DNA from: Actinacidiphila yanglinensis
GTDB lineage: Bacteria > Actinomycetota > Actinomycetes > Streptomycetales > Streptomycetaceae
Direction: 5' to 3'
Assembly: GCF_900107965.1 (NCBI RefSeq)
Contig: NZ_FNVU01000001.1
Span: 62,001 to 126,000, forward strand
Length of the DNA: 64,000 bases
In this document: positions 1-8,463 of the stretch, piece after piece
Position numbering within the stretch: position 1 is the first letter of the stretch
Layout: the number at the start of each line of letters is the position of its first letter
Notes under the pieces: generated by a model
The model's database searches: none
Seen by the model: the letters and a program-made list of their open reading frames with translations, nothing else
Told to the model about the DNA's origin: nothing
Program-made: the position numbers and the translations under genes

Positions 1-957
1 GGCCTCGAAGACCGGGCGGTTCTTCAGGAACGGGTGCGCGTTGTCGCTGTCGTCCAGCTGCGGCAGCCGCCACACGTCGTGGTCGCCGACCACGCTGCCG
101 TCGGCGGTCCCCGAGCCCAGGCCGACCTGGATGTAGAGGGTCCTGGTGCGGCCGTCCCACATCTTGTCCAGCCAGTCCAGGCCGTACCGGGCCTCGGCGG
201 CCGGCGAGGAGGCGGCCCCGCCGCCGCCGTCCCGGGCGGCGATCTCCATCGCGGCCACCGCGTAGGAGGTGGTCTCGGTGAACTTCAGGTAGTCGCCGGC
301 GTCGAACCAGCCGCCGGAGACGTCCACCGGCCCGCCGATCCGCTTCGGGGCGGCCTCGATCGCGTCGCTCTCGTCGGGGTCGGTGAAGGTGGGCCAGGCG
401 TAGACGGAGGCGTGCGCGTCGTTGAGGTGGGCGGGCGCGCGGCCGAGCTGCCCGGGGACGGTGCCGGCTCCGTCGCGCTGCGCCCGGAAGAACGCGGTGG
501 TGTCGGCGGCGGGCTTGCCGAAGACCGCCTTCGGGGTGCCGAGGGTGAAGTCGGGGGACGTGGCGGTGGCGCCGCCGCCGACCACCAGGTGGTAGCGGCC
601 GGGCGTGCGGAACGCGCCGAAGTCGATCGGGTACACCGCGGGGTAGGCGGCGTTCCACCGGCCCAGGTCCGCGCCGGCCCGGCCCGACGCGACGGTCCGC
701 CCGCCCGCGCCGACCAGCCGCCAGGTCGCGCTCTTCACCGGGGCCTCGGCGAGCAGGAACGCCTCCTGGGTACCGCCCGCCGCGTACCCGACCTGGTTCA
801 CCCGGACCAGCCCGCGGGTGGCCGCCGCGGCCTGCGCGGTGCCCCCGGTCAGCGACAGCGCGGCGAGCACTCCCGCCGCGGTCAGCCCGCTCGCCGCGGC
901 GAGCGCGGCGCGGCTCCACATCGCGTGTCGGGCGGTCCCCACTCTGACGGAGGGCAT
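1..957 (-). CDS. Secreted glycoside hydrolase family 9 (endoglucanase-type), 3' end outside window
   Basis: The minus strand is open from an ATG at 957 to the window edge (319 codons, no stop). Residues 1-45 form a long Sec signal with an A-rich stretch and an AQA-type cleavage site. Residues about 48-140 begin VRVNQVGY, the hallmark of the N-terminal Ig-like domain of GH9 cellulases. Residues 216-224 read GWFDAGDYL, the conserved DAGD motif that supplies the GH9 catalytic base (D219/D222). GH9 enzymes hydrolyse beta-1,4-glucans by inversion. The distal catalytic domain with the acid glutamate, and any cellulose-binding module, lie beyond the window. A second ATG at codon 13 would give a shorter signal peptide. 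The gene diverges from dnaG and has a palindromic site about 57 bp upstream of its start. Family assignment is firm; substrate range is unknown. Confidence 0.88.
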   Translation of the reverse strand, partial: MPSVRVGTARHAMWSRAALAAASGLTAAGVLAALSLTGGTAQAAAATRGLVRVNQVGYAAGGTQEAFLLAEAPVKSATWRLVGAGGRTVASGRAGADLGRWNAAYPAVYPIDFGAFRTPGRYHLVVGGGATATSPDFTLGTPKAVFGKPAADTTAFFRAQRDGAGTVPGQLGRAPAHLNDAHASVYAWPTFTDPDESDAIEAAPKRIGGPVDVSGGWFDAGDYLKFTETTSYAVAAMEIAARDGGGGAASSPAAEARYGLDWLDKMWDGRTRTLYIQVGLGSGTADGSVVGDHDVWRLPQLDDSDNAHPFLKNRPVFEA

Positions 958-1014
958 ACGGCGGCGTCTCCTCGCTGCGCGTGCGTGCGCGCGGACGGGT
1001 CCGGGCCATCGCAA

Positions 1015-1029
1015 TAGGAAAGGTTCCTA
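1015..1029. promoter_or_regulatory. Perfect palindrome TAGGAA-AGG-TTCCTA upstream of the GH9 gene
   Basis: The site is a perfect 6-bp inverted repeat with a 3-bp spacer, AT-rich against its surroundings, 58-72 bp upstream of the GH9 start. From memory it resembles the AGGAAA/TTTCCT palindromes bound by ROK-family repressors such as CsnR at Streptomyces chitosanase genes. It is most likely an operator for carbohydrate-dependent control of the hydrolase. Binding by a particular repressor is inference. Confidence 0.5.
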
Positions 1030-1186
1030 ACGACCATGGAGGAAGCTAGTCCCGCCCCGCCCCGAGGTCAATGCACCGAACGGGCCCCTTCTCCCGGCGT
1101 CCCCCGACCCCTGCTCTTTCCCCTTCGGCCCGGCCCGCCCACCCCGCACCGGCGGACCTGTCCCCGCCGAGCCGTAGACTGCGTGC

Positions 1187-3130
1187 GTGGCAGGCCGGAT
1201 CAGGGACGACGACGTGCGGGCGGTGCGCGACGCCGTTCCGATCGACGCCGTCGTCTCCGACTACCTCCAGCTCAAGAACGCGGGCGGTGGCAACCTCAAG
1301 GGCCTCTGCCCCTTCCACGACGAGAAGTCCCCCTCCTTCCAGGTCAGCCCGTCCAAAGGTCTCTACCACTGCTTCGGTTGCGGGGAGGGCGGAGACACCC
1401 TCGGCTTCGTGATGAAGGTCGACCACCTCACGTTCACCGAGGCCGTGGAGCGGCTGGCCGCGCGCGCCGGGATCACGCTGCGGTACGAGGAGGGCAGTGC
1501 CGTCCCCGGGCGGCAGCAGGGCGAGCGCATCCGGCTGGTGGAGGCCCACCGTGCGGCCGCGGCGTTCTACGTCGAGCAACTCGGGTCCGCCGAGGCCGAG
1601 ATCGGGCGGAAGTTCCTCGCCGGGCGCGGCTTCGACCAGAGCGCGGCCGAGCACTTCGGGGTGGGGTACGCGCCGGCCGGCTGGGACCACCTGGTGCGGT
1701 ACCTGCGCGGGAAGGGCTTCACCGACCGCGAGTTGATCACCTCGGGGCTGGCCTCCGAGAGCCGCCGGGGCGGTGCGATCGACCGCTTCCGGGGCCGGCT
1801 GATCTGGCCGATCCGGGACATCACCGGCGAGGTGATCGGCTTCGGCGCCCGGAAGCTGCGCGACGACGACCAGGGCCCGAAGTACCTCAACACGCCCGAG
1901 ACGCCGCTCTACCGCAAGTCCCAGGTGCTGTACGGGATCGACCTCGCCAAGAAGGAGATCGCCAGGACCGGCCGCGCGGTGGTGGTCGAGGGCTACACCG
2001 ACGTGATGGCCTGTCACCTCGCCGGGGTGACCACCGCGATCGCCACCTGCGGCACCGCCTTCGCGGGGGAGCACATCAAGATCCTGCGCCGGCTGCTGAT
2101 GGACAACTCCACGGCCGAGGTGGTCTTCACCTTCGACGGCGACGAGGCCGGGCAGAAGGCGGCGCTGCGCGCGTTCGAGGACGACCAGAAGTTCGCCGCC
2201 GAGACCTCGATCGCGATCACGCCGGGCGGCATGGACCCGTGCGAACTCCGGCTCGCCGAGGGCGATCCCGCCGTGCAGCGGCTGATCGACGGCCGTACCC
2301 CGCTGTTCGCGTTCGCGCTGCGCTCGATCGTGGCCCGCTACAACCTCGACACCGACGAGGGCCGGGTCGCCGCCGTCGACGCCGCCGTGCCGGTGGTCGC
2401 CGCGATCAAGAACCAGGCGCTGCGCGACCGTTACGCGATCCGGCTGGTGGGGATGGCGGGAATCTCCACGCAGGCGGAGGAGCAGAGCATGATCCGCCGG
2501 GTGCGGGCGATGGCCCGGGCCCGCGCCGCGGGCGGTGGCGGTCCCGAGCAGGGGCGCGGTGGGCCGCGCGGGGCGTTCGCCGGCGGGTCGGCGGGCCGTC
2601 AGGAGCGCGGGGCGGACAGTGCCGCGCCGGCCGGGCCGCGCGGCCCGCGTCTGGACCTGCGCAGCCCCGCCCACCGGGTGGAGCGCGAACTCCTCAAGCT
2701 CGCCCTGCAGTTCCCCGCCCTGGTCTCGCCGGCCTTCGACGCCTACGGCGAGGACGAGTTCACCGGGCCGCCGTACGCCGCGGTGCGCCGCGCCATCACG
2801 GATGCGGGTGGCGCGGAGTACGCCGACGGGGACTACCTGCTGCGGGTGCGGGACGCCGCGCCCGACGACACCGTGCGCGGCATGGTCACCGAACTCGCCG
2901 TCGAACCGGTCATGCACAAGGTGCCCGAGATCTATGCGAGCGAGGTGCTGGTGCGGGTGCGGCTGCTGGCGGTCGACCGCAGGGTCACCCAGGTGCACGC
3001 CACGAGCGCGCGTCTGGCCGCCCAGGGCGTCCCCTCGGACTCTCCGGAGGCGGCGGCCGCGGCGAACGAGCTGTGGGCCCTCCAGCAGTACGCCCAGCGT
3101 CTCCGCGTCCAGGGGGCGGCGGCGCTCTGA
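1187..3130 (+). CDS. dnaG: DNA primase DnaG
   Basis: The 647-aa protein synthesises RNA primers for the replication fork. The GTG start at 1187 gives the usual N-terminus just ahead of the CHC2 zinc finger: CPFH at residues 41-44 and CFGC at 62-65, so C41, H44, C62 and C65 bind zinc. The TOPRIM catalytic core follows, with VVEGYTDV around residue 267 and the metal-binding acidic motif FDGDEAG around 316. The region from about 450 to 500 is a low-complexity Gly/Arg/Ala linker, and the C-terminal part (about 500-647) is the helicase-interacting domain. Length is normal for an actinobacterial DnaG. It is followed after 203 bp by a sigma factor gene on the same strand, the usual Streptomyces arrangement. 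Confidence 0.98.
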   Translation: MAGRIRDDDVRAVRDAVPIDAVVSDYLQLKNAGGGNLKGLCPFHDEKSPSFQVSPSKGLYHCFGCGEGGDTLGFVMKVDHLTFTEAVERLAARAGITLRYEEGSAVPGRQQGERIRLVEAHRAAAAFYVEQLGSAEAEIGRKFLAGRGFDQSAAEHFGVGYAPAGWDHLVRYLRGKGFTDRELITSGLASESRRGGAIDRFRGRLIWPIRDITGEVIGFGARKLRDDDQGPKYLNTPETPLYRKSQVLYGIDLAKKEIARTGRAVVVEGYTDVMACHLAGVTTAIATCGTAFAGEHIKILRRLLMDNSTAEVVFTFDGDEAGQKAALRAFEDDQKFAAETSIAITPGGMDPCELRLAEGDPAVQRLIDGRTPLFAFALRSIVARYNLDTDEGRVAAVDAAVPVVAAIKNQALRDRYAIRLVGMAGISTQAEEQSMIRRVRAMARARAAGGGGPEQGRGGPRGAFAGGSAGRQERGADSAAPAGPRGPRLDLRSPAHRVERELLKLALQFPALVSPAFDAYGEDEFTGPPYAAVRRAITDAGGAEYADGDYLLRVRDAAPDDTVRGMVTELAVEPVMHKVPEIYASEVLVRVRLLAVDRRVTQVHATSARLAAQGVPSDSPEAAAAANELWALQQYAQRLRVQGAAAL

Positions 3131-3333
3131 GGGCGCGGCCCGGGCTTCCGGGTCCCCGGCCCCGACCCGGCAGGCATCGCCCCGCCCCGTCACGGGTGAA
3201 GCACGCGCGGTGACGTGGCGTGAAAAAGGGTCCGCACGACCCTCGTGGCGGGGGCGTGCCGTAGGTCACACTGGGTGCCGGTGCCGAGCCCTCTTTTGAG
3301 CCCGACGACGCGCTCACCGCGGAGGTCGCTTCC

Positions 3334-4377
3334 GTGCGGACACACGCTCAGATCCCGATCACGCCCGATGTGCCGATACCCCCTGCCGTGGCCGAGGTGG
3401 TCGCGCTGGAGCCCCCGGCGGACGAGCCGCGCCCGTACCGCGCGGACGCCTCCGCGGGCCCGTCCGCCGACCTCTTCCGCCAGTACCTGCGGGAGATCGG
3501 CCGTATCCCGCTGCTCACCGCGCAGGACGAGGTCGAGCTGGCGCGGCGGGTCGAGGCGGGCCTGTTCGCGGAGGAGCGGCTGGCCGCCTTCCCCGATCTG
3601 GACTCGCAGCTCGCGGTCGACCTGGACCGGCTGGTGGTCCTCGGCCGGATGGCCAAACGCCGGCTGATCGAGGCGAACCTGCGGCTGGTGGTCTCGGTGG
3701 CGAAACGTTACATCGGTCGCGGCCTGACCATGCTCGACCTGGTCCAGGAGGGCAACCTCGGCCTGATCCGCGCGGTGGAGAAGTTCGACTACGCCCGCGG
3801 CTACAAGTTCTCCACCTACGCGACCTGGTGGATCCGCCAGGCGATGTCGCGCGCGCTGGCCGACCAGGCCCGGACGATCCGGGTGCCGGTGCACGTCGTC
3901 GAGCTGATCAACCGCGTGGTGCGGGTGCAGCGCAGCCTGCTCCAGGAGCACGGCTGCGAGCCGACCATGGGCCAGGTCGCCGCCCAGCTGGACCTCCCGC
4001 AGGAGCGGATCGGCGAGGTGCTGCGGCTCGCCCAGGAGCCGGTGTCCCTGCACGCGCCGGTCGGCGAGGCGGACTCCTCCGGGGAGGTCTCCTTCGGCGA
4101 CCTCATCGAGGACAGCGACGCGACCTCCCCGGTGGAGTCCGCCGCCTTCCTCCTGCTGCGCGAGCACCTCGAAGCGGTGCTGTCCACCCTCGGCGAGCGC
4201 GAACGCAAGGTGGTCCAGCTCCGCTACGGCCTCACCGACGGCCGCCCCCGCACCCTGGAGGAGATCGGCAGCATCTTCGGGGTCACCCGCGAGCGCATCC
4301 GCCAGATCGAGTCCAAGACCCTCGGCAAGCTGCGCGACCACACCTACGCCGAGCAACTCCGCGGCTACCTCGACTGA
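3334..4377 (+). CDS. hrdA: Group 2 (principal-like) RNA polymerase sigma factor, HrdA-type
   Basis: The 347-aa protein carries region 1.2 ([15 protein letters not shown], about residues 47-61), region 2 with [18 protein letters not shown] and the [13 protein letters not shown] signature, region 3, and a complete region 4 ending with the [10 protein letters not shown] helix-turn-helix. The long acidic region 1.1 of HrdB is absent. This indicates a non-essential group 2 sigma factor that recognises -10/-35 promoters like those of HrdB. The GTG start at 3334 is preceded by GGAGG at 8 bp. The name hrdA is inferred from its position directly downstream of dnaG next to a divergently oriented ABC pair; sequence alone cannot separate HrdA from HrdC or HrdD with certainty. 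A strong hairpin follows the stop codon. Confidence 0.85.
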   Translation: MRTHAQIPITPDVPIPPAVAEVVALEPPADEPRPYRADASAGPSADLFRQYLREIGRIPLLTAQDEVELARRVEAGLFAEERLAAFPDLDSQLAVDLDRLVVLGRMAKRRLIEANLRLVVSVAKRYIGRGLTMLDLVQEGNLGLIRAVEKFDYARGYKFSTYATWWIRQAMSRALADQARTIRVPVHVVELINRVVRVQRSLLQEHGCEPTMGQVAAQLDLPQERIGEVLRLAQEPVSLHAPVGEADSSGEVSFGDLIEDSDATSPVESAAFLLLREHLEAVLSTLGERERKVVQLRYGLTDGRPRTLEEIGSIFGVTRERIRQIESKTLGKLRDHTYAEQLRGYLD

Positions 4378-4401
4378 TCCGGCGCTCACCCGCCGCATTC
4401 C

Positions 4402-4441
4402 GGCCGTTCCCCGCCGGGTGTGTGACCGGCGGGGAACGGCC
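4402..4441. terminator. Bidirectional hairpin terminator between hrdA-like gene and ABC operon
   Basis: A perfect 16-bp stem (GGCCGTTCCCCGCCGG and its complement) closes an 8-nt loop. It lies between the stop codons of two convergent transcription units, so it can terminate both. There is no T-run, as is usual for Streptomyces terminators. Confidence 0.85.
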
Positions 4442-4447
4442 GCGCGG

Positions 4448-6430
4448 TCAGTCGACCTCGGCCACGGCCTGGGCGAACTGCGCGGAGTACAGCCGGGCGT
4501 AGGCGCCGTCGGCGGCCAGCAGCTCGTCGTGGGTGCCCTGTTCGACGATCGACCCGGACTCCATCACGAGGATGACGTCGGCGTCGCGGATCGTGGACAG
4601 CCGGTGCGCGATGACGAAGCTGGTCCGGCCGTGGCTCAGCTTGGCCATCGCGCGCTGGATGAGGACCTCGGTGCGGGTGTCGACGGAACTGGTCGCCTCG
4701 TCGAGGACGAGGATCACCGGGTCGGACAGGAACGCCCGGGCGATGGTGATGAGTTGCTTCTCGCCGGCGCTGACCCCGGTGCCCTCGTCGTCGATGACCG
4801 TGTCGTAGCCGTCGGGCAGGGTGCGGATGAAGCGGTCGGCGTGTGCGGCCCTGGCCGCCGCCTCGATCTGCTCGCGGCCGGCGCCCTCGTGCCCGTATCC
4901 GATGTTCTCCGCGATGGTCCCGCCGAACAGCCAGGTGTCCTGGAGCACCATGCCGATCGCGGCGCGCAGCTCCTGCCGGGACATCGCGGCGATGTCCGTG
5001 CCGTCCAGCGTGATCCGGCCGGCGGAGACCTCGTAGAACCGCATCAGCAGGTTCACCAGCGTGGTCTTGCCCGCGCCGGTCGGCCCGACGATCGCGACGG
5101 TGTGCCCGGGCTCCACCTTCAGTGACAGGCCGTCGATCAGGGGCTGGTCCGGCAGGTAGCGGAAGCCGACGTTCTCCAGCGAGACCCGGCCGCGCAGCTC
5201 CAGCGGGCGGGCCGGCGCCTGCGGCTCGCCGGACTGCTCGTCGGCGTCGAGGAGTTCGAAGACCCGCTCGGCCGAGGCCACCCCGGACTGGATCAGGTTC
5301 GACATGCTGGCGACCTGCGTGAGCGGCTGGCTGAACTGCCGCGAGTACTGGATGAACGCCTGCACGTCGCCGATGGACAGCGAGCCCGACGCGACCCGCA
5401 GCCCGCCGATCACGGCCACCAGCACGTAGTTGAGGTTGCCGATGAACATCATCAGCGGCTGGATCATGCCGGAGATGAACTGCGCCCGGAAACCGGACCG
5501 GAACAGCGCGTCGTTCTGCTCCTCGAAGAGCGCCTCGGACTCCTTCGCCCGGCCGAAGACCTTCACCAGGGAGTGCCCGGTGTACATCTCCTCGATGTGC
5601 GCGTTCAGCTGGCCGGTGGTCTTCCACTGCTGCACGAACTGCGGCTGCGCCCGCTTGCCGACCCGGGTGGCGACCAGCAGCGTCACCGGCACGGTGACGA
5701 GCGCGACCAGCGCCAGCAGCCAGGAGATCCAGAACATCATCGCCAGCACGCCGACGATGGTCAGCAGCGAGTTCACCAGCTGGCCCATGGTCTGCTGCAT
5801 CGTCTGGCCGATGTTGTCGATGTCGTTCGTGGCGCGGCTGAGCACCTCGCCGCGGGGCTGCTGGTCGAAGTACGACAGCGGCAGCCGGGACAGCTTGTCC
5901 TCTATGTCCTTGCGCAGCCGGTACACCGCGCGGTTGATCACCTTCGTCGCGGTGCGCATCTGCAGCACGCTGAGCACCGCCGCGCCCAGGTACACGCACA
6001 GCGCGAGCAGCAGGATGTTCCTGATCGCGTCGAAGTCCATGCCCTGGCCGGGGGTGAAGTCGATCCCCGACAGCAGGTCGGCGACCTTGCTGTTGCCGTG
6101 CGCGCGCAGTTCCGCCAGCGCCTGCTGCTTGGTCCCGCCGTGCACCTGCTTGCCGATCACGCCGGCGAAGATCAGGTCGGTGGCGTGGCCGAGGATGCGC
6201 GGGCCGGTCACGGTCAGCGCGACGCTCGCGGTGCCGAGCGTCAGCACGAGGTACATCCACAGCCGGTCCGGGCGCATCAGCCCGATCAGCCGCTTCAGTG
6301 AGCCCTTGAAGTCCATGGACCGCTCGATCGGCCCGCCGCCCATGAAGCGGCCGGGGCCGGGCATCGGTGCGGGTCCACGCCGGGGCGCCGCCTTCTTCAG
6401 CGGGTCCGCGCCCGCGCCGGCCCCGCTCAT
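4448..6430 (-). CDS. ABC exporter half-transporter, subunit B (consensus Walker B)
   Basis: The 660-aa protein is a type IV ABC exporter half-transporter with an N-terminal six-helix transmembrane domain (about residues 50-370) and a C-terminal nucleotide-binding domain. Walker A reads VGPTGAGKTT and Walker B reads VILVLDEATSSVD with the catalytic glutamate intact. The signature motif is VSAGEKQ instead of LSGGQ. The ATG at 6430 overlaps the stop of the upstream subunit as ATGA, so the two are translationally coupled and probably form a heterodimer. A long reading frame continues upstream of 6430 in the same frame but runs out of frame with the real upstream gene. Substrate unknown; lipids or drugs are typical for this family. 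Confidence 0.9.
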   Translation of the reverse strand: MSGAGAGADPLKKAAPRRGPAPMPGPGRFMGGGPIERSMDFKGSLKRLIGLMRPDRLWMYLVLTLGTASVALTVTGPRILGHATDLIFAGVIGKQVHGGTKQQALAELRAHGNSKVADLLSGIDFTPGQGMDFDAIRNILLLALCVYLGAAVLSVLQMRTATKVINRAVYRLRKDIEDKLSRLPLSYFDQQPRGEVLSRATNDIDNIGQTMQQTMGQLVNSLLTIVGVLAMMFWISWLLALVALVTVPVTLLVATRVGKRAQPQFVQQWKTTGQLNAHIEEMYTGHSLVKVFGRAKESEALFEEQNDALFRSGFRAQFISGMIQPLMMFIGNLNYVLVAVIGGLRVASGSLSIGDVQAFIQYSRQFSQPLTQVASMSNLIQSGVASAERVFELLDADEQSGEPQAPARPLELRGRVSLENVGFRYLPDQPLIDGLSLKVEPGHTVAIVGPTGAGKTTLVNLLMRFYEVSAGRITLDGTDIAAMSRQELRAAIGMVLQDTWLFGGTIAENIGYGHEGAGREQIEAAARAAHADRFIRTLPDGYDTVIDDEGTGVSAGEKQLITIARAFLSDPVILVLDEATSSVDTRTEVLIQRAMAKLSHGRTSFVIAHRLSTIRDADVILVMESGSIVEQGTHDELLAADGAYARLYSAQFAQAVAEVD

Positions 6431-8163
6431 GCCGCCGCCTCCTGCTCGGTGAGCTGCGACAACACGATCTCCCGGTACGTCTCGTTGTCCTGCATGAGTT
6501 CGCTGTGCGTGCCGGTGCCGACCACCCGGCCCTCGTCGAGGACGATGATGCGGTCCGCGTCGCGGATGGTGGACACCCGCTGGGCGACGATCACCACGGT
6601 GGCCTCGGCGGTCTCGGCGGCCAGCGCCCGGCGCAGCGCCGCGTCGGTGGCGTAGTCCAGCGCGGAGAAGGAGTCGTCGAAGAGGTAGATCTCCGGGCGC
6701 CGCACCAGGCAGCGGGCGATCGCCAGCCGCTGCCGTTGGCCGCCGGAGACGTTGCCGCCGCCCTGGGCGATCGGCGCGTCCAGGCCGCCCTCCAGCTTCC
6801 GGACGAAGTCCTCGGCCTGGGCGACCCGCAGCGCGTGCCACAACTCGTCGTCGGTGGCGTCCGGTCGGCCGTAGCGCAGGTTCGTCGCGACGGTGCCGGA
6901 GAAGAGGTACGGCTTCTGCGGCACCAGGCCGACGGTCTCGGCGAGCAGGGCCGGATCGACCTCGGAGACGTCCTCCCCGTCGACCAGCACGCGGCCGGCG
7001 GTCGGGTCGTACAGCCGCGGGATCAGGCCGAGCAGGGTGGACTTGCCGCTGCCGGTGGAGCCGATCACCGCGGTGGTCTGGCCGGGCCGGGCCTCCAGGT
7101 CGACGCCGCGCAGCACGGCCGCCTCGGCGCCCGGGTAGGCGAAGGAGGCGCCGCGCAGCTCCAGGTGGCCGTGCCGGCGCAGGGCGGTGACCGGCGCGGT
7201 CGGGGGCACCACACTGGAGTCGGTGCCGAGCACCTCCTCGATCCGCTCGGCGCACACCTCGGCGCGCGGGATCATCATGAACATGAAGGTGGCCATCATC
7301 ACCGACATGAGGATCTGCATCAGGTAGCTGAGGAACGCGGTCAGCGCGCCGACCTGCATCCCGCCGCTGGCGATCCGGTGCGCGCCGAACCACAGCACCG
7401 CCACGCTGGAGACGTTCACGATCGCCATCACGGTCGGGAACATCAGGGCCATCAGCCGGCCGGTGGACAGCGACACCGCGGTCAGCTCGTCGTTGGCGGA
7501 GCCGAAGCGGCGCTGCTCGTAGTCGTCCTTGACGAAGGCGCGGATCACGCGGATGCCGGTGATCTGCTCGCGCAGCACCCGGTTGACCACGTCGACGCGC
7601 TTCTGCATGGTGCGGAACAGCGGGCGCATCCGGCGGACGATCAGGCTGACCGCGACGCCGAGCACCGGCACCACCACGAGCAGCAGCGACGACAGCGGCA
7701 CGTCCTGGCCGAGCGCCATGATGATGCCGCCGACGCACATGATGGGCGCGGTCACCACCAGGGTGAAGCTCATCAGCACCAGCATCTGGACCTGCTGGAC
7801 GTCGTTGGTGGTGCGGGTGATCAGCGAGGGCGCCCCGAAGTGGCCCACCTCGCGGGCGGAGAAGCTCTGCACCTGGGTGAAGACGGACCGGCGGATGTCG
7901 CGACCGACGGCCATCGCGGTGCGCGCGCCGTAGAAGACGGCGCCGATCGCGCACGTCATCTGCACGACGGTCACGCCGAGCATGACCCCGCCGAGCCCGA
8001 CGATGTATCCGGTGTCGCCCTTGACCACGCCGTTGTCGATGATGTCGGCGTTGAGGGTGGGCAGGTACAGCGCACCTATCGTCGACAGCAGCTGGAGCAG
8101 CACCAGCAACGCGATGGGGCGTTTGTACGGTCCCAGGTGGGACCGAAGGAGTCGGATCAGCAC
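6427..8163 (-). CDS. ABC exporter half-transporter, subunit A (degenerate Walker B)
   Basis: The 578-aa half-transporter has a six-helix transmembrane domain in residues about 10-310. In its nucleotide-binding domain Walker A is IGSTGSGKST, the signature is the consensus VSGGQRQ, and Walker B is YLFDDSFSALD, with the catalytic Glu replaced by Asp. This is the pattern of the degenerate-site subunit in heterodimeric exporters such as TM287/288 and LmrCD. I chose the GTG at 8163 (VLIRLLRSHLGPYK) because GAGG lies about 8 bp upstream and the protein then begins like its relatives; an in-frame ATG at 8229 would add 22 unlikely residues. The 3' end overlaps subunit B by 4 bp. Confidence 0.88.
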   Translation of the reverse strand: MLIRLLRSHLGPYKRPIALLVLLQLLSTIGALYLPTLNADIIDNGVVKGDTGYIVGLGGVMLGVTVVQMTCAIGAVFYGARTAMAVGRDIRRSVFTQVQSFSAREVGHFGAPSLITRTTNDVQQVQMLVLMSFTLVVTAPIMCVGGIIMALGQDVPLSSLLLVVVPVLGVAVSLIVRRMRPLFRTMQKRVDVVNRVLREQITGIRVIRAFVKDDYEQRRFGSANDELTAVSLSTGRLMALMFPTVMAIVNVSSVAVLWFGAHRIASGGMQVGALTAFLSYLMQILMSVMMATFMFMMIPRAEVCAERIEEVLGTDSSVVPPTAPVTALRRHGHLELRGASFAYPGAEAAVLRGVDLEARPGQTTAVIGSTGSGKSTLLGLIPRLYDPTAGRVLVDGEDVSEVDPALLAETVGLVPQKPYLFSGTVATNLRYGRPDATDDELWHALRVAQAEDFVRKLEGGLDAPIAQGGGNVSGGQRQRLAIARCLVRRPEIYLFDDSFSALDYATDAALRRALAAETAEATVVIVAQRVSTIRDADRIIVLDEGRVVGTGTHSELMQDNETYREIVLSQLTEQEAAA

Positions 8164-8365
8164 ACTGGTTACCTCGGACCTCGGTGAGATGGCTCTGCCG
8201 GCAGGGGGGTGGCTTGGACGTCTGCTCATAGTGACGCCGGGACGGTGCGGCGGGGTTGAGCCGGGAACGCCGGCAGCGTTTCGCGGCGCGCCACACTACC
8301 TTCCGGCATGCCGGTGGCGCACCGGAATAAGGGTGGTGCACAGGTGCGCGGAATTCACCGGAGGG

Positions 8366-8389
8366 GCTGCCGCCCGGGCGGGCGGCAGC
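8366..8389. terminator. Hairpin downstream of the xylulokinase-like gene
   Basis: A perfect 10-bp stem, GCTGCCGCCC and its complement, encloses a GGGC loop about 75 bp after the kinase stop codon. It probably separates the kinase transcript from the ABC operon, which lies downstream on the same strand. The rest of the 8164-8463 gap contains a CCGGCATGCCGG palindrome but no gene or clear promoter that I can support. Confidence 0.6.
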
Positions 8390-8463
8390 GCGTCGGGCGA
8401 AGCGTGCGCGAGGCCCGGACGAACTCCGTGTGCGGCCGGGACGACCGCGGCGCGGGGCCCGGA

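Noticed and set aside
34..1017. Long plus-strand frame (327 aa)
   Set aside because: It is antisense to the GH9 gene, is dominated by Gly/Val/Arg/Ala and has no recognisable domain.
4448..8341. Single 1297-aa minus-strand frame across both ABC genes
   Set aside because: Only the part below 6430 encodes ABC sequence in this frame. The upper part is out of frame with the true subunit A gene and is Arg/His-rich nonsense.
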